NCBI GenBank assembly: GCA_036365455.1
Contig: JAWQUS010000002.1
Location: forward strand, 3,534,001 to 3,598,000
Source of the DNA: Macrosoma leucophasiata
Taxonomy: Eukaryota > Arthropoda > Insecta > Lepidoptera > Hedylidae
Direction of reading: 5' to 3'
Length of the DNA stretch: 64,000 nucleotides
The notes below the pieces were generated by a model. The model saw only the letters and a program-made list of their open reading frames with translations. It was not told the DNA's origin and did not search any database. Below are positions 20,790 through 31,334 of this stretch, in pieces (position 1 is the first letter of the stretch; the number at the start of each line of letters is the position of its first letter). Made by a program: the position numbers and the translations under genes.

Positions 20790-21315
20790 ATCTATACTTC
20801 TATAATAATATTATAAAGAGGTAATATTTTTTTGTTTGTTTGTTTTGAATAGGCTCAATAACTACTGGACTGATTTTAAAAATTATTTCATTGTTCGAAA
20901 GCTACATTATCCACGGGTAACATAGGCTATATTTTATTTTGGAAAAAATAGGGTTCCGTAAGATATTTTGGTTTTTCCGACACAAGGTGTAAAAAATCAA
21001 CCAGAAAAGTTACTTATTTTGCGTACGCTGCCTAAACTATAAAAGATATCGTCACTATTCGAAAGCTACATTATCCACGGGTAACATAGGCTTTATTTTA
21101 TTTTGGAAAAAATAGGGTTCCGTAAGATATTTGGATTTTTCAGACATATGGTGTAAAAAATCAACCAGAAAAGTTACTTATTTTGCGTACGCTGCCTAAA
21201 CTATAAAAGAAATCGAGGAAGACTTTAGGCTATATCTATGTATAATCATCACGCTAAGACGAATAGGAGAGGGTAGGTAACATTGCACCGCGCGAAGCCG
21301 GGGCGGGCCGCTAGT
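20790..21315 (+). mobile_element. non-autonomous Helitron with internal duplication
   Basis: 5' end TCTATACTTCTATAATAATA and 3' end GAAGCCGGGGCGGGCCGCTA followed by GT, within A|T-type flanks. A 164-bp segment is tandemly duplicated (TTCGAAAGC starts at 20894 and 21058), with few differences between the copies. Confidence 0.8.
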
Positions 21316-21450
21316 CAGTTATACTCATATGACAATGTACCAGAGAACTACTTGTATTTCTTATTTGATTATGCCCGTATTTTAAACTAAATGGCAAGAT
21401 TAACGCCAATTTAATGAAATTATAACGATTTAATGATTTTTTTTAATGAT

Positions 21451-21697
21451 GCTAGAGCTTCAGTGGCGGAGCTCGCGAACCTAATATACTTGCCTTACGT
21501 GTTCAGCACTATTGTGTTCGGTAAGGTGGTAATGTAAGGCCCTGTAATTTCCGGCATAGAGAACACCTTAGAACTCAGGAGTTGTAACGCATCTGAGTTT
21601 TGACCTTGGTTTTTCTGTGGGTGTCTATAGGCTGCAGTCATCACTTAACATCAACGTGAACTGCGTACTTGTTTGCCATTTCCGCAACATAAAAAAA
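21451..21697 (+). mobile_element. SINE-B, diverged
   Basis: The TAGAGCTTCAGTGGCGGAGC start and poly(A) at 21690-21697 are recognisable. Confidence 0.8.
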
Positions 21698-22187
21698 TGA
21701 ACAATACACAAAAAAAATATAGCACCTCATCCGTAAACCAAATCTTTATCCTCAGTTCTAGAATAATTGGTCTTCTTTAACCAACACGTTTGAAGATTAT
21801 TTCCACTCAGATGATTTCGGTGTGACAGTCAGAAACAGCAAACTTATTAAGGCTGTTGGGCATTACATTTGATATCTTGTTAGCAATATAGTTTCAACTT
21901 GAGAATATTGTCGGCTTACACGTTTTACAACTTCACTTGATGTTGTTTGCCTGACAGCACGTTATTGGGTAGTAAATAAGTGTTAAGTTGGAAGTGAATT
22001 AAATGTAGATTTTAATTAAAAACTTTGCTTATAGCATTATGCTTGAAGCTTGTACTGTTTTGAGGGAGAGTATTTAGATTAACAAGGTCTTAGGTCATAT
22101 ACCAGCATTCTTTCGAAATAAATTTCTGCACATCATAACATAAACACCATTTGTTTTAAGACGTTTTATATGAATACTTAATAATAA

Positions 22188-22262
22188 TAATGGTCTCAAT
22201 ACACCATTATACGTCCCACTGCTGGGTACGAGTCTCGCCCCCTTTTTGGGGGGCCTGGAGCT
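22188..22262 (-). mobile_element. SINE-5S, 3' end only
   Basis: AATAATAATGG tail followed by CGTCCCACTGCTGGG and CTTTTTGGGGGGCCTGGAGC; 5' truncated. Confidence 0.75.
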
Positions 22263-22300
22263 CACTCTATCTCCTATTAATACTTATTATAATTTATTAT

Positions 22301-22630
22301 AACTGCCTCAGTAGCGTAGTGGTAGCAGGCCACTACTATTACGCTGGAGGTCCTGAGTTCGATTCCCGGGTCGGGGACTATCAGAGATAACGGTTTAAAA
22401 TCCTTTATCTCTGCTTCTATTGGGATTTTTCCATTTTCTGGAAGTTTCCCAGTACCCCGGAGTTTGGTAATGTGCCCGAAGATGGCAACAGGTTCGCCAC
22501 CTGTTACATGGGCCTAAAACGTAACCGGCGAGTCGTGGGTGTTTGCATGTATGATTGAATGCATGCATTTACCTCTGCCTACCCCTTCGGGGATTACAGG
22601 CGTGAAGTTACGTTTTTTTTTTTTTTTTTT
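22301..22630 (+). mobile_element. SINE-A, complete, with target duplication
   Basis: tRNA-like head CTCAGTAGCGTAGTGGTAGC at about 22305, box B GTTCGATTCCC at 22357, tail GGCGTGAAGTTACG then T run. ATAATTTATTA at 22289-22299 and 22631-22641 is an 11-bp target duplication in a SINE-C3. Confidence 0.92.
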
Positions 22631-22641
22631 ATAATTTATTA

Positions 22642-22800
22642 AAAATTTAACTGCAGACGGGACTCGAATCACAAGTCCATTCACTCGCTCAATTGAGTTA
22701 TCGAAATCAACATACAGGTGTTGATTTTCCACTTCTCAATTTTTTTCCGTATTTTCTTTAATTTCACTCGCATGTGTTTTTGCGAAAAATCCAACAAAAT
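22642..22800 (-). mobile_element. SINE-C3 copy
   Basis: On the minus strand, GATTCGAGTCCC serves as box B and GATAACTCAATTGAG as the A-box region. The outer module TCACTCGCATGTGTTTTTGC lies at 22765-22784. Confidence 0.75.
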
Positions 22801-22805
22801 ATATT

Positions 22806-23113
22806 GAAAATGGCAACCTATTATACGTCCCACTACTGGGCACGAATCTCTCCCCTTTTTGGGGGAGACCTAGAGCTTCCTCTACCACGCTGCTCCAATG
22901 CGGGTTGGTGGAGTTACGGGTTAGTGGCCTACCTGCTGTCGGATGTTTTCAAACCTGGGTGTTATCTATCGATAGCAACCGGGGCCGACGGCTTAACGTG
23001 CCCTTCGAAGCACGGAAACACGGATTTTAATTTGCCACTAGCGGTCACCCATCACACACGCTTAACTAAGTAGATCGCTTACGATCTACACCAGCCGCGG
23101 GGCCATGCGCGAT
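22806..23113 (-). mobile_element. SINE-5S copy
   Basis: Tail end ATGGCAACCTATTATACG at 22808, head at 23060-23113. The promoter block carries a small deletion between the two 5S boxes (ATCACACACGCTTAAC). Confidence 0.8.
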
Positions 23114-23355
23114 TCATAATAACATTTTTTAATGAGTAATATTTACTAAAAGCTCTAGTAGCGCTGCTTGAGAGCGTTATGGTTTTGGTTAAGGATAAAA
23201 AAAAAAAAAACGAGACAAGACATCTGCACTGATATATTTCATTATTAAGCAGATAAATAAAGACTGAAATTACAATTTGATCTATTGACACTTTCATCCA
23301 AAATAACATAATGTTAGATTAAAGTTAGTTAAGTAGAAATAAAAGAAAAAAAACG

Positions 23356-23450
23356 TTACTTCACGCCTGTAATCCCCGAAGAGGTAGACAGAGGTAAATG
23401 CATGCATTCAAGCATACATGCAAACACCCACGATTCACCGGTTACGTTTT
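23356..23450 (-). mobile_element. SINE-A 3' fragment
   Basis: TTCACGCCTGTAATCCCCGA to GGTTACGTTTT; the rest of the element is absent. Confidence 0.8.
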
Positions 23451-23467
23451 CATGTCAAAGAAAAAAA

Positions 23468-23665
23468 AATCGGTTAAAAATCAAAAAGGGAAAGCAAAAT
23501 TTGTCGTATCCGTGTGGGACTTTGGTAGTTTAGTGGTAAAGCGGCTGGACTGGTTATCCTGAGGTCGCAGGTTCATTTCCTGCCCGAAGTCAAATTTTTA
23601 TTTGCGTTTTTTTTTTTCTTTCATATCTAAAGCTCACTCGCATTTGTTATTGCGAAAAATAAATA
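23468..23665 (+). mobile_element. SINE-C1 copy with tRNA-like core
   Basis: Core 23518-23591: GGTAGTTTAGTGGTAAAGCG (A-box region), GCAGGTTCATTTCCTGC (T-arm). Preceded by AAATCAAAAAGGGAAAGC and followed by the module ending CGCATTTGTTATTGCG. Confidence 0.85.
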
Positions 23666-24060
23666 GTAAAATTAGTTAAGTAGGCTAAATTTAGCACAGC
23701 AACTATCGGAATACTGTCTACTCCAAATCTAGCAACCCCAACATATGAACATCAAAGTCCCACTGCGTTCCCTTTTACTTAACTACATCTAAATGTAGTT
23801 CACAACATTTCTAAATATTTCGATAAGATCGCTCCCGACCCTTAACCCTTTGCTATTAACTACAAGAGGTCCCTAAAGATGACCCATGTAAGGGACCTTT
23901 AGAACGCTTCAGGGACCCTTACGGCCGTACCGATCCTGATTTGAGGATTGAAGGGGAGAAGAATCTTGAGATTGCATTAGTTAACTTGCTAATAACTGGA
24001 AATTCGGTTTATTCCTTCGGCTTATTTTGCAAACGGAAGACCGCTTTACTTTTTTTATGT
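23666..24060. other. no recognised feature
   Basis: About 400 bp; the 23941-24060 frame has no domain. Confidence 0.5.
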
Positions 24061-24061
24061 T

Positions 24062-24107
24062 TCAAAGGTGGCAGTCGAGTACGAGTCCCGTCTGTAGTAA
24101 AAATTTT
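24062..24107 (+). mobile_element. SINE-C3 fragment, host of a SINE-5S
   Basis: GAGTACGAGTCCCGTCTG and the A/T tail match the C3 copy at 22642 in reverse. Confidence 0.6.
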
Positions 24108-24125
24108 AATAAATTATAATAAAGG

Positions 24126-24475
24126 CAACCAATTATACGTCCCACTGCTGGGCACGAGTCTCTCCCCTTTTGGAGGGGAGGCCTGGAGCTTAATTCCACC
24201 ACGCTGCTCCAATGCGAATTGGTGGAGGTGTTGGGGTTAGTGGCCAACCCGCTGTCGGATGCTTTCAAACCGCCCATAAGACCTCAGACAAGGTTTAACG
24301 ACTGCTATCTATCGATAGCAACCGGGACCGACGGCTTAACGTGCCCTCCAAAGTACAGAAACGCGCATTTAATTTGCCACTAGCGGTCACCCATCTCACT
24401 ACCCGACCGCGCCCGTAGTGCTTAACCGAGTAGATCACTTATGATCTACACCAGCCGCCGGGCCATGCGCGCTTC
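24126..24475 (-). mobile_element. SINE-5S, full length, with target duplication
   Basis: 5S-like block near 24385-24440 with GCGGTCACCCATC. The flanks TTAATAAATTATAATAA (24109-24125) and TTAATAAACTATAATAA (24477-24493) match with one change: a 17-bp target duplication. Confidence 0.9.
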
Positions 24476-24589
24476 TTAATAAACTATAATAAGTATTAAT
24501 TTAAAAAGTCTTAACAAATGGTGTTAATGATGTTCAGAAATGTATTTTGGAAGAATGCTGGTTTATGACCTAAGACCTAGTTAATTGAT

Positions 24590-24742
24590 GGTGGGGTCAA
24601 AAGTCTTAGGAATCGGCGTGCTTGTATGAAGAGAATGATGAAGGCAGACGAGGCACGATAGGTATGTCAGGACCGAGATATCTGGCGCTCTACACTCTCT
24701 GCCTACCCCTTAAGGGACCTGGCGTGAAGATACATACATACT
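24590..24742 (+). mobile_element. (ATAC)n LINE, 3' 150 bp
   Basis: GATGGTGGGGTCAAAAGTCT to GAAGATACATACATAC; closely matches 12975-13331. It interrupts the right arm of the 21955-24882 repeat, with GTTAAT on both sides. Confidence 0.85.
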
Positions 24743-24881
24743 TTGTTAATCAAAATACTCTCCCTCAAAACAACACAAGCTTCAAGCATAATGCTATAAG
24801 CAAAGTTTTTAATTTAAATTTCATTTTCATTCACTCACTTCCAACTTAACACTTATTTACTACCCAATAACGTGCTGTTTC

Positions 24882-24945
24882 ACTGCCATTTATCGGCAGA
24901 TAGATTTGGTAATGCGGTGGTGCCAACGCCCTTGAGCTCCTACAT
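24882..24945 (-). mobile_element. SINE-B 5' fragment
   Basis: GGTAATGCGGTGGTGCCAAC block only. Confidence 0.65.
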
Positions 24946-24948
24946 GCG

Positions 24949-25060
24949 TGATGGAGTAAGCTCCAGGCCTCCCCCCCAAAAAAGGGGAGCGACTCGTGCC
25001 CAGCAGTGGGACGTATAATAGGTTGCTATTATACGTTCATTATTGTTATTATTATATTAG
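24949..25060 (+). mobile_element. SINE-5S, 3' third
   Basis: GGAGTAAGCTCCAGGCCTCC to GCCCAGCAGTGGGACG, then TTATTATTATATT tail. 5' truncated. Confidence 0.8.
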
Positions 25061-25130
25061 GCAAGTGAGGCAACATCACATTAATGAACTACGAAATGTT
25101 TATAGGTACTTACCAACAGATTACATAATT

Positions 25131-25437
25131 TAGACTACCTCAATAGCCTAGTGGTAGCAAGTCCTTACTTCTACGCTGGGGTCCCGGCTTCGAATCCTGG
25201 GTAAGGGGCTATCAGAGATAAACGGTGTAAAATCTTTTATCTCGGGATCTATTGGGCTTTTCCATTTTGGAGCAGTTTCCCAGTACCTCTGAGTTTGGTA
25301 ATGTGCCTGGAGATGTCAATAAGCTCATCATCTGTTGCGTGGGCCAAAACATAACAGGATGATCGTGGGTGTTGAATAAATGCACTTACCTCTGCCTACT
25401 ACTTTGAGGATTGCAGGCGTGAAGTTACGAAGTTAGG
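25131..25437 (+). mobile_element. SINE-A, complete but diverged
   Basis: CCTCAATAGCCTAGTGGTAG head, TTCGAATCCTGGG box B at 25189, tail GCAGGCGTGAAGTTACG. Confidence 0.85.
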
Positions 25438-25984
25438 TTAGATTACAGCAAAGGAAATCTCTCAGTACAACTGAGAGATTTCGGAACCATGGCACGCAAG
25501 TCCGACTGGCACTTTGTTATTTTTAGTTTTAGGGTACCCTTAAACTAAATAAGTAAGAAATTTAAAACGTACAAAGCAAAATGATGCAGTAGTATAACAT
25601 TACCTGTATGTTTTTCAACTTTTCAGCATCTCTTCAGATTAAAAATAGATAGACAATTCCAAAAGCACATACCAATCAAGGAAAGCGTAAACCTCCTATG
25701 GTTTTCGGCAAATAATCCTAAAACAACGGAACCAGCAGTGGTGAAAGCAATCAGGCATCGCAATTAGCTACAAAGGCATCGGGTAACACTGTCCGGAATC
25801 CGGACGGACCCGATTCGGATTTTGTGAACTTTATTAGCTAACATTGTTTGCCTCCAAATGGAATCTGAAATTCGAAACTATGCCTTTGTTATGTTCCCGT
25901 TAAAGTGTTGGGTTGTTTGCAGCAAATCCACTTCAGATTGGAGCGTTTTTACCCTTTTACTGATTATTTGAGCGAATCCTATTG
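25438..25984. other. mostly unrecognised, with a hairpin and a family-P scrap
   Basis: GAAATCTCTCAGT and ACTGAGAGATTTC (25450-25478) form a perfect 13-bp hairpin with a 3-nt loop. GCAAGTCCGACTGGCACTTT nearby resembles the end of family P. Confidence 0.5.
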
Positions 25985-26090
25985 TTTGAATCTCACGGTG
26001 AGTGTGAGATTCATACAAGGATCACCGCTAAGCACGTGCCTCATAAGAAGGTTCAAGGTCACACAGAGAGCAATGCAGAGAATCGACCTC

Positions 26091-26132
26091 GTAGAGAACC
26101 TCCGAGCGTAGCAACGCTCGGAGGTTCTCTAC
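26091..26132. repeat. perfect 19-bp hairpin, 4-nt loop
   Basis: Arms 26091-26109 and 26114-26132, loop AGCA. Compared with the RTE copy at 14156-14830, the right arm is the native sequence and the left arm is its inverted copy. Confidence 0.95.
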
Positions 26133-26221
26133 GGGATCGAATCAGAAATGAGGTAATCCGCATGAGAACCAAAGTAATGGTCATAGCCCATCGAATAGCG
26201 AAACTTAAGTGGCAGTGGGCA

Positions 26222-26291
26222 GAACACATAGCTTTCTAGCTATGTGTTCGTGGACACTGCTGCAACGGCCGTCAGATCAGTAGATCTGACG
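26222..26291. repeat. two further perfect hairpins, 4-nt loops
   Basis: 26222-26233 pairs with 26238-26249 (12 bp, loop TTCT); 26270-26278 pairs with 26283-26291 (9 bp, loop AGTA). Confidence 0.9.
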
Positions 26292-26659
26292 ACCGCGAAC
26301 CGGAAGACGAAGTGTGGGCAGGCCGACGATCTGGTGAAAGTTGCGGGCAATTGCTGGATGAGGGTGGCCCAGGACCGATTCTTGAAGAAATCTTTGGGAG
26401 GAGGCCTTTGTCCAGCCGTGTACGTCTTTTGGCTGAAATGATGATGATGATGATTAATCTCTGAAATAAATGGTTGATAAATGCATGAGGTACATGTACA
26501 AAACCCGCAGACTAAAGCCAGAATCACAGCATAGCAGTAATGGCTTACCACCACTATACTAGTGAGGCATTTATTTTAATTTCTACATTCCATGCATAAC
26601 AAAACAGGAAAGATAATTCATATTCCATTTAGATCTAATAATAATATCCGTGTCAAATC

Positions 26660-26940
26660 ATCCGAAATTTACTCCAGCACGCTGCTCTAATGCGGGTTGG
26701 TGGAGGTACGGGTTAGTGGCCAACCCGCTGTCGGATGTTTTCAAACCGGCCATAAGGGCTCCGACAAGGTTTAACGACTGCTATCTATCGATAGCAACCG
26801 CGATCGACGGCTTATCGTGCCCTATGATGCACGGAAACGCGCATTTTAGTTACTAGCAGTCACCCATCACACACCAGACCGCACCCGTATCGCTTAACCA
26901 AGTAGATCGCTTACGATCTACACCTCGGCCATGCGCGCAT
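26660..26940 (-). mobile_element. SINE-5S lacking its tail
   Basis: Starts inside the element (CACGCTGCTC) and includes a decayed 5S block and the GCGATCTACTTGG-type head at 26893-26920 on the minus strand. Confidence 0.75.
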
Positions 26941-26998
26941 CACTTCACTCTTAATTATCATGATTTTAGGAAAACATCAACTGTGTAGTGCCTCTGAC

Positions 26999-27283
26999 TT
27001 TTTTTATGTAAGGTAGGTGGCAAACAAGCATGCGGCTCGTATTGACTGTGGTTTTTGTGTAGACGTCTATAGACGTCTACACAAAAACCAGAGGTCAAAA
27101 TGCAGATGCGTTGCCACCCCTAAGACCTAAGTTGTTACGTCTCTGTGATAGTTAGGTATTACCATCCAACCGGAACACGATAGTACTGAACTACTGTTAC
27201 AGTGTTATTTGGCGGCAGACAGAGGTAATGCGGTGGTGCTTACGCCGGCGAACTCCGTCACAAGAGCTCCACCACCAGTAAAA
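26999..27283 (-). mobile_element. SINE-B, diverged, with internal palindrome
   Basis: T run at 26999-27005; 5' end CTCCACCACCAGTAAAA at the right. Positions 27049-27090 form a perfect 42-bp palindrome (21-bp arms, no spacer), replacing about 20 bp of normal SINE-B sequence. Confidence 0.85.
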
Positions 27284-28794
27284 GTCAGAACACTCTGGCT
27301 CCTTCTTACCTAAAATAAGGAAACCACATATTATTACCATCTTAAGAAAACACAAAAATGCTGAAGGTTTACTATTTGATTAAATTCATAAACGTCTAAT
27401 TTACTTTCATTTAAATTTTATATCATCTTATAGTTAGAACCGTAATGCATAATTTGGGTACTACGTCTACTAATCTCGTGCCAAATTTTTTTGAGCAAGG
27501 GGAAGCCGAATCCTTTAATGACGTCTTACCAATAAATAACAAAAAACAGCAAAATTTCAACCACAACTGATTCTCCAATGCAATTAGCTGAAGACCCATT
27601 TGGTGGTAATTTATTTTCGTCCGACGAAAAATCTCCCTACCATAAATTAGCATATCAAGGGGGGTATGATGAATTGACGGTGTTAAATAGGAAGTTGGAT
27701 CCATAATTAATGTGCATTATACATTGAAATGGTCCGTTATGGGTTTTGGGATGGCTTTTGGAATTTCGATGGCAATTTTGAAGGTCCGCGGAAATGGATT
27801 TACATTTCAAGTATATTTAAATGATGTTGATTTGACTGCATAATATTTTTACCACTTTATGCAATTAGCCTTCTATATTAATATTACAAAACAAAGCCCT
27901 ACGCTGCGTCTGTGTGTCTGTTGGCGATAAACTCAAAGACTACTGTACGGATTTTCATGTAGTTTTGTAGTTTTATTTCGATAAACTTTTGTGTATATTG
28001 ATTAGAATATATTTAGGCTAGGATCCCACTGCAGAATCATTTCGTTCATCCAAATATGCAGCAAACCTAATTTCTACCTAATGGTAAATGTCGGACGTGT
28101 CGCAAAAAATTAAGCCGCCTGTAAGCAGATTAGGTAATGTTGTGGTACCTACGCTCACAAAATTGGCCACACGACACTGGACCTCTACCACCAGTTGTTG
28201 ATAGCTACTGTAGGTATATTGTTTACCTTGAATAAAAAATAAAAATAGTTTTCAGATTGTACAAGTGATATCAATTTATGAAGCAATTCAGATCTCTTTA
28301 TCCACGGACCCCCGAAACACAACGTCAGAATAAACTTCCGACAACAGCAAACAACTCGCTAAATAAAACCTTCAAATCATGAAGTGACAAAAAAATTCCA
28401 CGACAATCAAAAAGTTTTTCCATTTTCGTTGGAACAGCTTTGGGCATTCTTTGAGAATCCTCAGAAATCTGAGTGATGCTGTCCTACATTATAATTTCAA
28501 AAGTTTCAATCTGTCCTTGAGGGTACGCTTTGTAAATTATATCTAATAATATGTTGAAATACCAGGTGATGATCTATGAAGCAAAAAATACAACATTATT
28601 CAATCCATTTTGACGTGACAACGTCTTATAAACCGTTGAACACCTGCTGCGCACATGAAAAAGTGTCACGTTCCACGAGCCGAGCGTGCAAGTGAGAACG
28701 CGGAACAAAAGATAATAATATATAGACATAATTGGGCGACGCATGTTTTCTAATGACGAATAGCGACATTACAGATAGCCAATTTTTACAATAA
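27284..28794. other. 1.5 kb mostly unrecognised
   Basis: Holds a Helitron-like start near 27880-28020 (TTAATATTACAAAACAAAGC, ACTGTACGGATTTTCATG) and a SINE-B scrap at 28113-28195. The 93-codon minus frame at 27423-27704 has no recognised domain. Confidence 0.45.
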
Positions 28795-28940
28795 CCCCCT
28801 TATTCATAAACGTACATTAGATACGTTTGAGCTATAGAATGCTTTGTCTTTGTCAGTTGCATTGTCAAATGTGCAGGATAGAAAAGGACAAAGGAGAGAT
28901 CAGCAATACTTTAGCTAAAATACGTTTATGAATAAGGGGG
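28795..28940. mobile_element. 146-bp MITE with 20-bp perfect TIRs
   Basis: CCCCCTTATTCATAAACGTA at 28795-28814 and its exact complement at 28921-28940. No ORF; target duplication not obvious. Confidence 0.9.
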
Positions 28941-29074
28941 TTAAAATATTGAAGCGCTCCTTCTTAGTCTATGAAATGAGACACTATTTGCAAACTCCAA
29001 GATTGACATATAAAATGGTTTCAATGTTAAAATACAGTGTCACCCTATATGCATCAGAGATCAAACCGAAACCT

Positions 29075-29235
29075 AAAGCTTCATCATTATCATTTATCAT
29101 AATTTCAGTCAAAAAACGCCCACTGCTAGACACAGGCCTCCCCCAAAGATTACCACAACAAACGGTCCTGGGCCGTCCTCATCGAACGATTGCCCGCACT
29201 GAAGAGAATTGTTCCACTTATGGAAGGAGTAATCG
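29075..29235 (-). mobile_element. RTE 3' end
   Basis: ATCATTATCATTTATCATAA is the complement of a GATGAT-type tail; then CGCCCACTGCTAGACACAGG complements the CCAGCAGTGG signature. Confidence 0.75.
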
Positions 29236-29311
29236 TCACGTTCCGACGTCCGACGTCATCATTTTACTACAACTTTGATCATTAAAGAAATACACCAAAG
29301 CGAATATAAAC

Positions 29312-29570
29312 TTACTGGTGGTAGAGCTCCAGTGACGGAGCTCGTAGGCGTAGGCACCACCGCGTTACCAGTGTTCAGCACTATCGTGTTCCGGTCAGGT
29401 GGTAATGTACGGCCCTGTAATTTCTGGCACAGAGGCATAATACCTTAGGCCTCAGGAGCGGCAACGCTTCTGCATTTTGACCTTGGTCTTTGTGTGGGTA
29501 TAGGCTGCAGTCACTTTATATCAATGTGAACTGCATGCTTGTTTGCCACTTCGATAACATAAAAAAAAAA
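29312..29570 (+). mobile_element. SINE-B, slightly deleted
   Basis: Starts TTACTGGTGGTAGAGCTCC; poly(A) at 29561-29570. Small deletions after CGCGTTACC and GTGTGGG. Confidence 0.88.
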
Positions 29571-29964
29571 CGTGTTGCTAATAAACTATTGATTCCGTAC
29601 GAAAACCTTCTCAAAAGTCTCTAAAAATAAGAAATAAAACCTTCATTTACATAACAGAGACCACATCACTTTCAATTACTGTTATCTTTCCATTAAAACA
29701 AGGGTTCTGAGTGCAAAAAAGTACGCTATTCATCAACCGGACACAAATAACAAGAACACGGGGACGAGTAAACATAATATTGAAAAGCGAACAAAGTGGC
29801 CGGTGGACCGTCTGAGAGTGGGAAATGCCCTAACATTTGTTTTCGAATGGTTTTCTGAGAGTTTGTCCACACTGGTCAAAACGGTTTGGTTTTAAAACTG
29901 TCCTGAGATTTGTGATGTAATCTTGATTGTGTATGGTTGAATGATGCTTTAGGCTATGTCCAGC
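29571..29964. other. no recognised feature
   Basis: About 390 bp, nothing recognised. Confidence 0.5.
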
Positions 29965-30170
29965 TTTTTTTTGCATGAAGATGGCAAATGGTAAACATGT
30001 AACAATTCACGATGATGTTGAATGATGACTATATCCTAGAGACATATACACAAAAACGAGTGGTCGAAATGCAGATGCGTTGCCACGCTGAGACCCAAGT
30101 TCTTATGTCTCTTTGGAAGTTATTACGGGGCCATACATTACCATCTAACCGGAACACGATAGTGCTGAAC
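29965..30170 (-). mobile_element. SINE-B, diverged 3' part
   Basis: GAAGATGGCAAATGGTAAAC to AACACGATAGTGCTGAAC; 5' end absent. Confidence 0.75.
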
Positions 30171-30520
30171 AAATAAAAAATACTACCATCAAAAGTGTAT
30201 CGTAACATGATCCGGATAAAAAATTTGTGTGTATTTGTTTAAAAAGTGTTTTGTAGCAAAGATGGAAATATTGTGTTTGGATAAAAAAAAATTTTTTTTC
30301 AAAAAAATTATGTAAAATTATTTTGTTGCTTTCCTAACATAAGTACAAGTATGACAATATTTTTTTAAGTAAGCTTACTTCCTTTCTCATAATGCGAACA
30401 TTAGATTTAGCTGTATTGTACTTTGCGTTTGTGTATTGCATGCATTGTGAAATTACGTAAGCTAGAAAAAGACAAAAGAGTGATTTACACACTTTAGATA
30501 TATATATTTATGTATGCCCA
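30171..30520. other. AT-rich, nothing recognised
   Basis: Short homopolymer tracts only. Confidence 0.5.
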
Positions 30521-30524
30521 TGAT

Positions 30525-30825
30525 TTCGTCCGCGTGAGAATTTATGAGTGTTCAGTATCTACCCGGACGAAGCCGTGGGCGCAGCTAGTATAAAAGTAGT
30601 CTAAGTTACTCCTTATTACATTAGCTATCTGCCAGTGAAAGTCCCGTCAAAATCGGTAGAGCCGTTCCCGAGATTAGCGGAAACAAACAAACAGACAGAC
30701 AAAATTTGTAAAAAAAAAAATGTTTTGGTATATGTACCGTGCATTTAGTAAAAAGCGTTTTTTTTTTGTTTTACAAACAGACACTCCAATTTTATTTATT
30801 TGTAGAGATGTATAGATAAGGTTGT
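30525..30825 (-). mobile_element. Helitron-like element
   Basis: Contains CCCGGACGAAGCCGTGGGCG CAGCTAGT, the typical 3' region, and CAAACAAACAGACAGACAAA. Related in reverse to 45215-45535. Boundaries are uncertain. Confidence 0.6.
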
Positions 30826-30830
30826 TAATA

Positions 30831-31145
30831 TTTTACTACAACGTTCAAATAGTAATGGCCGCATCACAGACATCCAACTTATATTCGCGAGTTTTATATT
30901 TACGACTACAATCCGTGTACTTGAATACGAGACGTGGTTTCTGGCTGCTTTAAGCCTTAAGTCGAAGCCATAACGAGCGTTTGTCTAAATATTTTCGAGG
31001 GCCTCAGATATTTTTGTTTTTTTACCTTATTATCACGAAAGACCTCATTATTTTTAATTCCAGACAGAATAATAATGATGCTTGAGGAAAGGTCAAATTA
31101 AAAAATATAACAACTTATGTAAAACGTTATTTATTTGGATAACAC
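30831..31145. other. no recognised feature
   Basis: AT-rich stretch of about 315 bp. Confidence 0.5.
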
Positions 31146-31146
31146 T

Positions 31147-31320
31147 TACATTTACATATGTATGTAACTTCAAGCCAAGTCCCTGACGGGGTATGCATAG
31201 AGTGTGGAGCGCCAGATATCCCGGTCCTAACACAAAGCCCGTGCTTCTTCTACATTCATCATTCTCTTCATACAGGCACGCTGATTCCTAAGACTTTTGT
31301 CGCCACCCTCGGACAGTATC
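31147..31320 (-). mobile_element. (ATAC)n LINE, 3' end
   Basis: GTATGTAACTTCAAGCCAAG complements the GGCGTGAAG tail, and GGAGCGCCAGATATCCCGG the coding end. Matches 12975-13331 in reverse. Confidence 0.8.
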
Positions 31321-31334
31321 ATCAGGATATTAGA

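Larger units (their letters stand above)
21955..24882. mobile_element. ~2.9 kb inverted repeat with ~230-bp arms
   Basis: The left arm 21955-22187 recurs inverted at 24486-24589 plus 24743-24882, the latter interrupted by a LINE tail. Outer tips are ACAGCACGTTATTGGG and its complement. The interior is filled with SINEs, with no transposase. Either a TIR transposon or an inverted duplication. Confidence 0.75.
25985..26460 (+). pseudogene. RTE-clade LINE 3' end carrying three hairpins
   Basis: RDRIRNEVIRMRTKV and AHRIAKLKWQWAEHIA (26135-26230) match the RTE C-terminus seen at 14422-14619. The end has CCTTTGTCCAGCCGTGTACG and a clean (GATGAT)n tail at 26440-26455. The reading is broken by inserted inverted segments at 26091-26132, 26222-26249 and 26270-26291. 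Confidence 0.85.
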
